Assembly: GCA_027328825.1 (NCBI GenBank)
Contig: DAHWTK010000087.1
Span: 1 to 7,339, forward strand
Direction of reading: 5' to 3'
From: Nitrospirota bacterium
GTDB taxonomy: Bacteria > Nitrospirota > JACRHJ01
DNA length: 7,339 nt
Part shown: positions 1-6,524 of the stretch, in pieces
How the letters are laid out: each line of letters opens with the position of its first letter
Numbering within the stretch: the first letter of the stretch is position 1
Program-made: the position numbers and the translations under genes
Notes under the pieces: generated by a model
Database searches by the model: none
What the model saw: the letters and a program-made list of their open reading frames with translations, nothing else
Told to the model about the DNA's origin: nothing

Positions 1-1
1 C

Positions 2-1570
2 CTGCTGCTGAAGCCTTCCTTCATCGACGACAACCTCGCCGTCTTAAACGAGCTGACAGCCGAGAGCCGGGGCATTGCGGCAATCGTCGGTTTCGTGGAC
101 AAGCTTGACGACATATATAACGCCGCCGCTTTCATCTCGGACGGAAAATTGATCGACGTCTACCACAAGACCTATCTCCCCAATTACGGCGTGTTCGACG
201 AATACCGCTATTTCCAGGCGGGAAAGGGATACCCGGTCTACGACTTCCACGGGATAAAAATCGGCGTGAATATCTGCGAGGACATCTGGATGCCGAACGG
301 CCCGCTTCGGAGCCAGGCGCTTTTCGGCGCCGAAGTAATAATAAACATAAACGCATCGCCTTACTACAAGGGCAAATGGAAGTTCAGACGCCACATGCTG
401 ACAGCGCGCGCGTCGGACAACCTTGCCATCGTCGCATACAACAACATGGTAGGCGGGCAGGACGAGCTAGTGTTCGACGGGCACGGGATGATTATGAACG
501 AGCAGGGGAAATTGATAGCCCAGGGCCCCCAGTTCAGGGAGGCGCTCATAGTTTCGGACCTCGACCTGGAATCCGTTTTCCATGCGAGGCTTATAGACCC
601 CCGGAGCAGGGTGGAGCGCTATCTGCACGAGGATGAAGGCAAACGGCTTATATCGGTCCCGGCAGCCCCTCAGCCGGAGAGGGAGCGTATGATGCCCCCT
701 GATATGAGCGATCCGCTGGAACCCATGGAGGAGGTCTTCCAGGCCCTTGTCCTGGGCACGCGGGATTATGTCCGCAAAAATGGCTTCGGCAAGGTCGTGG
801 TCTCGCTATCCGGCGGTATAGACAGCTCAATAGTAGCCGCCATAGCCGTGGAGGCCGTCGGGAAGGAGAACGTCCGGGGGACGTTTTTCCCGTTCAAATA
901 CACTTCAACGGAGAGTTCCGAAGATACATACCGCCTCGCCGGGAACCTCGATATTACCTTAACCGAAATACCCATCGCCCCGGCATACGAGAGCATGGAA
1001 GCGATGCTCAGGGAGGCTTTCAAAGGACGCAAGCCGGATGTGACCGAAGAGAATCTTCAGGCCAGGATACGCGGGAACCTGCTGATGGCGCTTTCCAACA
1101 AGTTCGGCTGGCTTGTGCTGACCACCGGGAACAAAAGCGAGATGTCCACGGGCTATGCCACGCTTTACGGCGACATGGCGGGCGGGTTCGCCGTAATCAA
1201 GGACGTGCCGAAGACTATGGTATACGAGCTTTGCAGGCACGTTAACCGCCGTTACGGGAAAGAAATAATCCCGGCGCGCGTCATAACCAAGGCCCCGTCA
1301 GCCGAACTCAGGCCCGACCAGAAGGACAGCGACAGCCTGCCCCCGTATGAGGTGCTCGACCCGGTCTTGAAGGCGTATATCGAAGAGGACAGGGATTTGG
1401 AAGAGATGGTGCAGCTCGGGTTCGACCCGGATGCGGTAAAGCGGGTTATAAGGCTCGTAGACACGAGCGAGTACAAAAGACGCCAGTCCCCGCCGGGAAT
1501 AAAGATTACGCCGCGCGCCCTCGGAAGGGACAGAAGGTTCCCGATAACGAACAGGTATAGAAGTTTTTAA
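2..1570 (+). CDS. nadE: Glutamine-dependent NAD+ synthetase, 5'-truncated by window edge
   Basis: This enzyme catalyses the last step of NAD biosynthesis in the cytoplasm: ATP-dependent amidation of deamido-NAD+ using ammonia released from glutamine. The reading frame is open back to base 2, so the GTG at 95 is internal and the true start lies upstream; 522 codons are visible and perhaps 20-60 are missing. The N-terminal nitrilase-type glutaminase domain shows the catalytic Lys in YHKTYLPNYGVFDE (Lys codon 167-169) and the nucleophile Cys in GVNICEDIW (Cys codon 275-277); the catalytic Glu would lie off the edge. The C-terminal synthetase domain has the ATP-pyrophosphatase loop SLSGGIDSS (S of SGG at 809), then TTGNKSEMSTGYATLYGD and the family's usual ending KITPRALGRDRRFPITNRYR. 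The domain order and length fit the two-domain, glutamine-using form rather than the short ammonia-only form. The DUF3800 gene follows after 12 nt and could be cotranscribed. Confidence 0.96.
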   Translation: MLLKPSFIDDNLAVLNELTAESRGIAAIVGFVDKLDDIYNAAAFISDGKLIDVYHKTYLPNYGVFDEYRYFQAGKGYPVYDFHGIKIGVNICEDIWMPNGPLRSQALFGAEVIININASPYYKGKWKFRRHMLTARASDNLAIVAYNNMVGGQDELVFDGHGMIMNEQGKLIAQGPQFREALIVSDLDLESVFHARLIDPRSRVERYLHEDEGKRLISVPAAPQPERERMMPPDMSDPLEPMEEVFQALVLGTRDYVRKNGFGKVVVSLSGGIDSSIVAAIAVEAVGKENVRGTFFPFKYTSTESSEDTYRLAGNLDITLTEIPIAPAYESMEAMLREAFKGRKPDVTEENLQARIRGNLLMALSNKFGWLVLTTGNKSEMSTGYATLYGDMAGGFAVIKDVPKTMVYELCRHVNRRYGKEIIPARVITKAPSAELRPDQKDSDSLPPYEVLDPVLKAYIEEDRDLEEMVQLGFDPDAVKRVIRLVDTSEYKRRQSPPGIKITPRALGRDRRFPITNRYRSF

Positions 1571-1576
1571 AAGGAG
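1571..1576 (+). promoter_or_regulatory. Ribosome binding site of the DUF3800 gene
   Basis: AAGGAG lies six bases before the ATG at 1583 and directly follows the nadE stop codon. It supports ATG 1583 as the start. It also shows that the inserted gene carries its own strong translation signal and can be read from the nadE transcript without a promoter of its own. Confidence 0.8.
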
Positions 1577-1582
1577 TGTTTC

Positions 1583-2461
1583 ATGCTTTTTTTCATAGAT
1601 GAAAGCGGCATAGATCATAGAGAATCACATTATGAAGTTTTAGCAGCTGTATCTATTGGGGAGCGTGATCTTTGGAAAATTATACAAACAATTCAAGATG
1701 CAGAAATAAAACATTTTGGATGTCGCTTATCCGAGTTTGGGATAGAATTAAAAGGTAAGAAGTTGTTAAAGAAAAAAACATTTAAACACGCATCACAACT
1801 TTTGCCAATAAACTACGCCGATAGAACTTCTTTAGCTCGATCTTTTTTGATAAAAAATTCTTCCCACGGACAACCAAATAAAGAAGAGTTCACAGCTTTT
1901 GCTCAATCCAAAATTGCTTTTGTTCAAGACTTGTTCGATATCTGCGCCTCTTATGGAATAAAGGTTTTTGCTTCTATAGTCGACGTAGAAACGCCCATCC
2001 CTGATGGTAATATGCTGCGTAAAGATTATGCTTATTTATTTGAAAGGATTTATTATTATCTCGATAGTTCACAGGTTAAACCTGAAGAGCATGGTCTTAT
2101 AGTTTTTGATGAATTAGATAAAACTCAAAGTAAAATTCTGCTTAAACAAATGCAAGAGTATTTTTTAAAAACATATAACGGAAGAACTCGCAGTTCAAAA
2201 ATAGTCCCTGAGCCGTTCTTTGTTCATTCAGATTTGACAACCGCAATACAAATGGTCGATATAATAGCTTACTGTTTAAATTGGGGATTTAGACTCGATA
2301 AAATGATTAAGCCTTTTAGAACGGAAATTAAAGAATTTGCAGATAAAATATTTGCATTAAGTTTTAAAGGGCAACATGTTGACGAAAAAGATGGAAAAGA
2401 ATATCCCACATATGGAATAACTTTTATAGATGATTTACGACCGTTGGAACAAAGACAATAA
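1583..2461 (+). CDS. DUF3800 domain-containing protein
   Basis: A 292-residue protein of the DUF3800 family; its biochemical function is not established. The family signature FIDESG is at residues 4-9 on the first predicted strand. It is followed by an ELKGKKLL segment (55-62), a hydrophobic strand ending in acidic residues, LIVFDELD (172-179), and the C-terminal signature HSDLTTAIQMVDIIAY (215-230). Acidic positions D6, E56, D176 and D226 sit on or beside predicted strands or helices in an order that resembles RNase H-like nucleases. That comparison is inference, not proof of catalysis. There is no signal peptide or membrane segment, so it should be cytoplasmic. It is compositionally foreign to its neighbours and is followed at once by a pseudoknotted RNA candidate, an arrangement known for other members of the family. 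DUF3800 genes also occur near phage and defence loci, but no such partner is visible here. Confidence 0.88.
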   Translation: MLFFIDESGIDHRESHYEVLAAVSIGERDLWKIIQTIQDAEIKHFGCRLSEFGIELKGKKLLKKKTFKHASQLLPINYADRTSLARSFLIKNSSHGQPNKEEFTAFAQSKIAFVQDLFDICASYGIKVFASIVDVETPIPDGNMLRKDYAYLFERIYYYLDSSQVKPEEHGLIVFDELDKTQSKILLKQMQEYFLKTYNGRTRSSKIVPEPFFVHSDLTTAIQMVDIIAYCLNWGFRLDKMIKPFRTEIKEFADKIFALSFKGQHVDEKDGKEYPTYGITFIDDLRPLEQRQ

Positions 2462-2462
2462 A

Positions 2463-2515
2463 AAAGGCAATGCTCAAAACCTATAGCAGGGACGAACCCT
2501 TGCCTTTATTAGGTT
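2463..2515 (+). ncRNA. Candidate DUF3800-associated structured RNA: three-way junction with H-type pseudoknot
   Basis: Starting two bases after the DUF3800 stop, the sequence pairs almost completely. Stem P1 joins 2463-2470 (AAAGGCAA) to 2500-2507 (TTGCCTTT), 8 of 8 pairs. P2 joins 2471-2474 (TGCT) to 2485-2488 (AGCA) around a 10-nt loop. P3 joins 2489-2491 (GGG) to 2497-2499 (CCC) around ACGAA. The three stems abut with no unpaired junction bases. The P2 loop bases 2478-2483 (AACCTA) are fully complementary to 2510-2515 (TAGGTT) just past P1, giving a six-pair pseudoknot with P2 and one intervening base. Conserved RNA motifs near DUF3800 genes have been reported from comparative genomics; I cannot say which class, if any, this matches. 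Strand is uncertain: read on the minus strand, P1 is followed by six T's and would resemble a terminator. Confidence 0.62.
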
Positions 2516-2572
2516 CAAACAAAGCCTCCATTAATATTTTGTAATAATCTCGGTTAATTGTCAAGTTAAAAA

Positions 2573-3448
2573 ATGCCCGGTTATCTATACATCGTTGCAA
2601 CGCCAATCGGCAACCTCGAAGACATCACACTCCGGGCTATTAGAATATTAAAGGAAGTGGACTTCATCGCCGCCGAGGATACAAGGCACACGCAGAAACT
2701 TTTGTCTCACTTCGACATCCATAAAAACCTGACCAGCTACCACGACCATAACAAAGAAGAAAAAGCTCCCGTTATAGTCACCCGGCTCCTTGAGGGACAA
2801 TCCGCGGCCCTGGTATCGGACGCGGGCACGCCGGGCATTTCGGACCCCGGATATTTTCTCATCAACACGGCTATAGAAAATAGAATCCCGGTAATCCCTA
2901 TACCGGGGCCTACAGCCGCAATAGCCGCGCTTTCCATCTCCGGCCTGCCGACGGACGCCTTCGTCTTCGAGGGTTTTCTTCCATCGAAACGTTCGCAGAA
3001 GCTCTCCAGGTTGGAACTTCTGAAAAGCGAACCCCACACCATAATCCTTTACGAGGCCCCGCACAAGATTTTCAATACCCTCCAAGATATCCGGGAGGTT
3101 ATGGGAGAGAGGCGCGTTTCGCTCTCGCGGGAACTGACAAAAATCCACGAAAAGACGATGCGCGGGAATATTTCTGATATAATTAAAGCCGTCGAGTCCA
3201 TCTCCGGCGCGTCGGGCGGAGATACAGGTCCACCGCCACAAGGCAGCTCTGCCGGCATACGCGGGGAAATTACCCTGGTTATCGAAGGACTTGCAGGAGA
3301 GCCGGCGCAGGCGCCGTCAGCAGACCCATTAGCGATACTTGAAGACCTGATGCGCGAGGGATTTTCCAGGAAAACGGCTTCTGCCGAGGCCGCAAGGATT
3401 ACGGGGATGTCGAGGAAAGAAATCTATAACGCGTCGCTTAAGAAATAA
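2573..3448 (+). CDS. rsmI: 16S rRNA (cytidine(1402)-2'-O)-methyltransferase RsmI
   Basis: RsmI methylates the 2'-hydroxyl of C1402 in the decoding centre of 16S rRNA using S-adenosylmethionine. The 291-residue length is normal for the family. Diagnostic motifs, in order: LYIVATPIGNLEDITLRA (5-22), AAEDTRHTQKLL (33-44), the SAM-pocket loop VSDAGTPGISDPG (81-93), PIPGPTAAIAALSISGLP (109-126), FVFEGFLPSKR (130-140), YEAPHKI (160-166) and GEITLVIEG (231-239). The end (about 263-289) is the small helix-turn-helix-like RsmI tail with SRKTASAEAARITGMSRKEI. A Gly/Pro/Ser-rich stretch at about 211-229 just before GEITLVIEG looks like a flexible insertion. The ATG at 2573 places the first motif at the usual distance from the N terminus, though no good Shine-Dalgarno sequence precedes it and the upstream spacer is the A+T-rich island. 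Confidence 0.97.
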   Translation: MPGYLYIVATPIGNLEDITLRAIRILKEVDFIAAEDTRHTQKLLSHFDIHKNLTSYHDHNKEEKAPVIVTRLLEGQSAALVSDAGTPGISDPGYFLINTAIENRIPVIPIPGPTAAIAALSISGLPTDAFVFEGFLPSKRSQKLSRLELLKSEPHTIILYEAPHKIFNTLQDIREVMGERRVSLSRELTKIHEKTMRGNISDIIKAVESISGASGGDTGPPPQGSSAGIRGEITLVIEGLAGEPAQAPSADPLAILEDLMREGFSRKTASAEAARITGMSRKEIYNASLKK

Positions 3449-3478
3449 CACATGATTCGTGTTTCGTGTATTAGGGTC

Positions 3479-3500
3479 GTCATTCCCGCGAAAACGCGGG
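3479..3500. repeat. Short palindromic intergenic repeat, copy 1
   Basis: The rsmI-M16 spacer contains GTCATTCCCGCG, a four-base AAAA loop and CGCGGG, giving a 6-bp perfect GC stem (3485-3490 with 3495-3500). GTCATTCCCG-type palindromes are common dispersed elements in deltaproteobacterial and related genomes. The 10-nt core 3479-3488 recurs inverted at 4983-4992. No T tract follows the stem on the plus strand, so it is not a convincing terminator for rsmI. No promoter could be called confidently in the rest of 3449-3550. Confidence 0.55.
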
Positions 3501-3550
3501 TGATAATCTCCCTTACAAACACGACATTTTAATTCAGAGGGGGCATCTAC

Positions 3551-4918
3551 ATGCGAAAATATCTTATCCAGCTTCTCTTGTTCATTTTTATTATCCTTGT
3601 CTCTCTGCCCGCCTTTGCGAAAAGCGGGTTCGAGAACGTAAAGGAATATACCCTGAAAAACGGACTCAAGGTGCTGCTGCTCGAGGAGCACAAGGCGCCG
3701 GACGCCGTGTTCCAGATATGGTACAAGGTCGGCTCCCGCTACGAGCGGTACGACAAGGCCGGCATATCCCACATGCTGGAACACATGATGTTCCGCGGCT
3801 CAAAGCGTTTCGGGCCGAAGGAGTTCTCGCAGATAGTCCAGCGATACGGCGGGAGCGACAACGCCTTCACAAGCCAGGACTACACGGCGTTTTTTCAGAC
3901 CTTCGCCTCGGCTTACATCTGGCTGTCCTTCGATCTCGAGTCCGACAGGATGAACGGGCTTCTGCTCAAGAACTCCGCCTTCCAGGAGGAGAGAAAGGTC
4001 GTCGAGGAGGAGCGCCGGATGCGCACCGACGATAACCCGGAGGCCGCGCTTGACGAACAGGCGGAGGCGGCTGCTTTTGTCCTGGCCCCGTACCACTGGC
4101 CGATAATAGGCTGGATGGACAACATCAAGCACTATACCATCCATGACGTAAGGAGACATTACAGGCATTACTACATGCCGAACAACGCGACGATTGTCAT
4201 CGTGGGCGATATAGACGCGGCAAAGACGATAAAGGAGATTGAGAAATGGTTCGGCCCCATACCACGCGGGCCGGAGCCGCCGAAGGTGGTCGTTTCCGAG
4301 CCGCCTCAGCAGGGCGAGCGGCGGGTATATCTCAAAAAACAGGCGGAACTCCCCACGGTTGACATCATCTATCACACGCCGAACTGGAAGAGCAAGGACT
4401 ACTACGCCCTCGACGTCCTCGAGACGATATTTTCCGGCGGGAACAGTTCGCGGCTGTATAAAGACCTGGTGTACAAAAAACAGATAGCCCAGTACGCGGA
4501 CGCCGATTATGAAGGGGTTTCAAAGGACCCCAACACCTTTTCTTTTTCCGTGGGCGTGATGCCCGGCAAAACGGCAAAAGAGGCCGAGGATGCCATATAC
4601 GCCGAGATTAAAAAGATAAAGACGACACCCGTGTCGGCGCACGAACTGCAAAAGGCGAAAAACCAGATAGAGGCCGGTTTCATAATGGGACAGGATTCCA
4701 ATTTCTACCGCGCCATGATGCTCGGGATATACGAATCCGTCGCCTCATGGAAACTCCTTAACACATACCTCGACAATATTAAAAAGGTTACCCCGGAAGA
4801 CATCCAGCGGGTGGCAAAAAAATATCTGACGGCGGACAACAGCACCGTAGGGATACTTATACCGCACCCCGTAACCCACAAAATGACCCCCGCTCCCGCA
4901 GGCGGCCCGATACGATGA
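3551..4918 (+). CDS. Exported M16B zinc metallopeptidase, catalytic-type subunit
   Basis: A 455-residue exported protein of the M16 (pitrilysin/mitochondrial processing peptidase-like) family, subfamily B by size. Residues 1-23 are a Sec signal peptide (KY, a long hydrophobic core, then LPAFA) with likely cleavage before KSG, so it should act in the periplasm. The inverted zinc motif HMLEH is at 74-78. The third zinc ligand is probably Glu154 in ERKVVEEERRM, 80 residues after His74, the same spacing as in mitochondrial processing peptidase beta. The C-terminal lobe has FSGGNSSRLYKDL (294-306). The Arg is present, but the usual Tyr 13 residues later is Gln314 (Tyr is next, at 315). AGAGGGGG at 3536-3543 is a strong ribosome binding site and fixes the ATG. 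The next gene encodes a paralogue lacking the zinc site, so the two probably form a heterodimer. The substrate is unknown. Confidence 0.94.
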   Translation: MRKYLIQLLLFIFIILVSLPAFAKSGFENVKEYTLKNGLKVLLLEEHKAPDAVFQIWYKVGSRYERYDKAGISHMLEHMMFRGSKRFGPKEFSQIVQRYGGSDNAFTSQDYTAFFQTFASAYIWLSFDLESDRMNGLLLKNSAFQEERKVVEEERRMRTDDNPEAALDEQAEAAAFVLAPYHWPIIGWMDNIKHYTIHDVRRHYRHYYMPNNATIVIVGDIDAAKTIKEIEKWFGPIPRGPEPPKVVVSEPPQQGERRVYLKKQAELPTVDIIYHTPNWKSKDYYALDVLETIFSGGNSSRLYKDLVYKKQIAQYADADYEGVSKDPNTFSFSVGVMPGKTAKEAEDAIYAEIKKIKTTPVSAHELQKAKNQIEAGFIMGQDSNFYRAMMLGIYESVASWKLLNTYLDNIKKVTPEDIQRVAKKYLTADNSTVGILIPHPVTHKMTPAPAGGPIR

Positions 4919-4944
4919 CGGCGGGGGGGCGAAAAAAATAGACT

Positions 4945-4992
4945 CCCGCTCGACCCACACTGCGTGCGGGTGTCCCGTCATCCGGGAATGAC
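4945..4992. repeat. Palindromic intergenic repeat between the two M16 genes, copy 2
   Basis: The 123-nt spacer 4919-5041 holds a hairpin of ACCCACAC (4953-4960) with GTGCGGGT (4964-4971), seven of eight pairs around TGC. This is followed by GTCAT (4977-4981) against ATGAC (4988-4992). CGGGAATGAC at 4983-4992 is the exact reverse complement of 3479-3488 in the previous spacer, so the two spacers carry related elements in opposite orientation. A-tracts (not T-tracts) flank it on the plus strand, so it should not stop transcription between the two M16 genes in that direction. The rest of the spacer shows only G- and A-runs. Confidence 0.55.
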
Positions 4993-5041
4993 AAAAAAAG
5001 TGAATGCCACATTTATCGGGCGAATATAAAAGAGGATAAAA

Positions 5042-6466
5042 ATGAAAAGACTACCGAAGGCCGCTTTACTGACGATATTTTTATTTGCTCTCCTATGCTC
5101 TCCCGCCTTCGCACAGCCGAAGGCGCCGGGAAAACCCGCCGCCCGACCGGCTTCGACGTCCGCCGAGGCCGCGCTCCCGAAACCTGTGTTCAATATATCC
5201 CGTTTCAAGGGGCCAATCGGGAAGAGATACGTCCTGAAAGACGGCATGATACTCCTCGTGAAGGAAGAACGCTCGCTTCCCATGGTTACAATCAGCATGA
5301 TAATCAGGGCCGGCTCCGTTATGGAGCCTTACAGGAAAGCCGGCCTCGCGCATCTTACCGCGGCTCTTCTGACAAAGGGCGCGGCAGGCATGGGCGCGAT
5401 GGACATTTCCGGGAAAATCGATTTCATAGGCGCGTCCCTCGGCGTCGGCGGGAGCACGGATTATGCCGTGGCGCACTTGACCGTCCTTAAAAAAGACCTG
5501 AACACCGGATTTTCGCTCCTCTCGAAGGTGCTGATACAGCCGACATTCGCCCAGTCGGAAATAGACCGGACGAAGAAGGACATAAAGGCGGGGATACTGC
5601 GCGAGGAGCAAAGCCCCAGCTACGTGGCGCAGAAGGCATACCAGAAGATGGTCTTCGGCGGCGAAAGCCCGTATGGCCGCCCCGTCGAAGGCACCGCCGC
5701 ATCGCTCGACGCCATCACAAGAGACGACATCGTTGCCTTTCACAACGACTTCTACGCCCCCAACAACTGCATAATGGCGGTCGTGGGAGACATTACACCG
5801 GCGGAGGCGAAGGGCCTCGTAGACAAATATATGGCCGGCTGGAAACAGAAAAAAATACCGAAACCAATAATCCCGGCACCGCCCAAGATGGCCCTTAGGC
5901 GCAAATACATAAACAGGGACGTCACGCAGGCGACCATCCTCATGGGACACGTAGGCGTCGCGCGCGAAAATCCCGACTACTACAAGCTCTACGTGATGAA
6001 CTACATCCTCGGCGGAGGAGGGTTCGTATCCAGGATACTCAATACCATAAGGGACAACATGGGCCTTGCCTACGACGCCTACAGCTACTTCGACGCGCGC
6101 AAATATTCCGGCACGTATACCGTCGGAATGCAGACCAAGAACGACACGGCAAAAGAGGCCATGAAAGAGACCTTGAAGATTATAAAAAACATGAAGGCGG
6201 CGGAAGTATCGGACAAGGAGCTTTCAGACGCGAAGAACTTTATTTACGGAAGTTTTGCCAGAAAGATGGACACGGACTCCAAGATGGCCGACCTCCTGGC
6301 CCAGGTGGAGTTCTACAAACTCGGTATCAACTACTTCGAGATGTATTACAATGGCATAAAGAACGTGACGAAAGAAGACGTCCTGAAGGTCGCGCGGGAA
6401 TATCTGCACCCGGACAAAATGGACATCGTAGTCGTGGGAAACATGAAGGCGGCGGGGATAAAATAA
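5042..6466 (+). CDS. Exported M16B peptidase-like protein lacking the zinc site (partner subunit)
   Basis: A 474-residue M16B family protein with a Sec signal peptide (1-24, ending SPAFA before QPK) and a Pro/Ala-rich linker (about 25-48). The N-terminal lobe follows the family pattern through AGSVMEPYRKAGLAHL (90-105). Where HxxEH should be, it reads HLTAA (104-108): the second His and the Glu are both Ala, so it cannot bind zinc in the normal way. The C-terminal lobe keeps the substrate-binding Arg/Tyr pair, GGFVSRILNTIRDNMGLAY with Arg331 and Tyr344. In characterised bacterial M16B heterodimers, one subunit supplies HxxEH and the other the Arg/Tyr pair, which matches this protein and the preceding gene. 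AGAGGA at 5031-5036 is the ribosome binding site. The 123-nt gap from the upstream gene suggests one operon. Both products should be periplasmic. Confidence 0.93.
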   Translation: MKRLPKAALLTIFLFALLCSPAFAQPKAPGKPAARPASTSAEAALPKPVFNISRFKGPIGKRYVLKDGMILLVKEERSLPMVTISMIIRAGSVMEPYRKAGLAHLTAALLTKGAAGMGAMDISGKIDFIGASLGVGGSTDYAVAHLTVLKKDLNTGFSLLSKVLIQPTFAQSEIDRTKKDIKAGILREEQSPSYVAQKAYQKMVFGGESPYGRPVEGTAASLDAITRDDIVAFHNDFYAPNNCIMAVVGDITPAEAKGLVDKYMAGWKQKKIPKPIIPAPPKMALRRKYINRDVTQATILMGHVGVARENPDYYKLYVMNYILGGGGFVSRILNTIRDNMGLAYDAYSYFDARKYSGTYTVGMQTKNDTAKEAMKETLKIIKNMKAAEVSDKELSDAKNFIYGSFARKMDTDSKMADLLAQVEFYKLGINYFEMYYNGIKNVTKEDVLKVAREYLHPDKMDIVVVGNMKAAGIK

Positions 6467-6472
6467 AAAACA

Positions 6473-6521
6473 CCCTCTCCCAACCCCTCTCTCATAAAGG
6501 GCGAGGGGCGGAGGGAGAGGG
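6473..6521 (-). terminator. Intrinsic terminator hairpin between convergent genes, best for the minus-strand gene
   Basis: CCCTCTCCC (6473-6481) pairs perfectly with GGGAGAGGG (6513-6521), and inside it CCCCTC (6484-6489) pairs with GAGGGG (6503-6508). Read on the minus strand, the stem is followed by TGTTTTTTATTTT, a proper T tract, so it should end the MCE gene transcript 4 bases after its stop codon. On the plus strand no T run follows, so termination of the M16 operon here is less certain. The sequence also resembles a common dispersed CCCTCTCCC palindrome. Confidence 0.72.
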
Positions 6522-6524
6522 AAT

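Larger units (their letters stand above)
1571..2572 (+). other. A+T-rich island (DUF3800 gene plus structured RNA spacer) between nadE and rsmI
   Basis: Base composition changes sharply at the nadE stop and changes back at the rsmI start. For example, the 60 bases 1801-1860 hold 19 G/C, while the 60 bases 3901-3960 in the M16 gene hold 35. Codons in the island end mostly in A or T, unlike the flanking genes. The island contains one gene, its ribosome binding site and the structured spacer 2462-2572. No transposase, terminal inverted repeats or clear target duplication were seen, so acquisition by transfer is inferred from composition only. Confidence 0.55.

Noticed and set aside
95..1570. GTG at 95 as the start of nadE
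   Set aside because: The frame is open to base 2 and the upstream residues (ending ESRGIAAIVGF) continue the glutaminase domain, so the gene begins outside the window.
2511..2530. GGTTCAAAC near 2512 as the T-loop of a tRNA
   Set aside because: The flanks do not form a five-pair T stem and no acceptor, D or anticodon arms surround it; the bases are better explained by the pseudoknot.
2514..2572. Promoter for rsmI in the A+T-rich spacer (TAATAAT-like box)
   Set aside because: No -35 element sits at a suitable distance, and A+T-rich sequence gives such boxes by chance.
1561..2573. Possible direct repeats bounding the A+T-rich island (AAGTTTTTAAAA near 1561, AAGTTAAAAAA near 2563)
   Set aside because: The match is imperfect and of low complexity, so it is not credible as a target-site duplication without an empty-site comparison.
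2648..3241. Long minus-strand open frame inside rsmI
   Set aside because: It lies wholly within the well-supported rsmI gene, has no recognisable domain and is typical of antisense shadows in GC-rich coding DNA.
4919..5041. Terminator between the two M16 genes
   Set aside because: On the plus strand the hairpins are flanked by A runs, not followed by T runs, and the two genes make sense as one operon.
5093..5950. 285-codon minus-strand open frame inside the second M16 gene
   Set aside because: It is entirely antisense to a clear M16 protein, its translation is low-complexity (Arg/Gly/His-rich) and it has no family motif.
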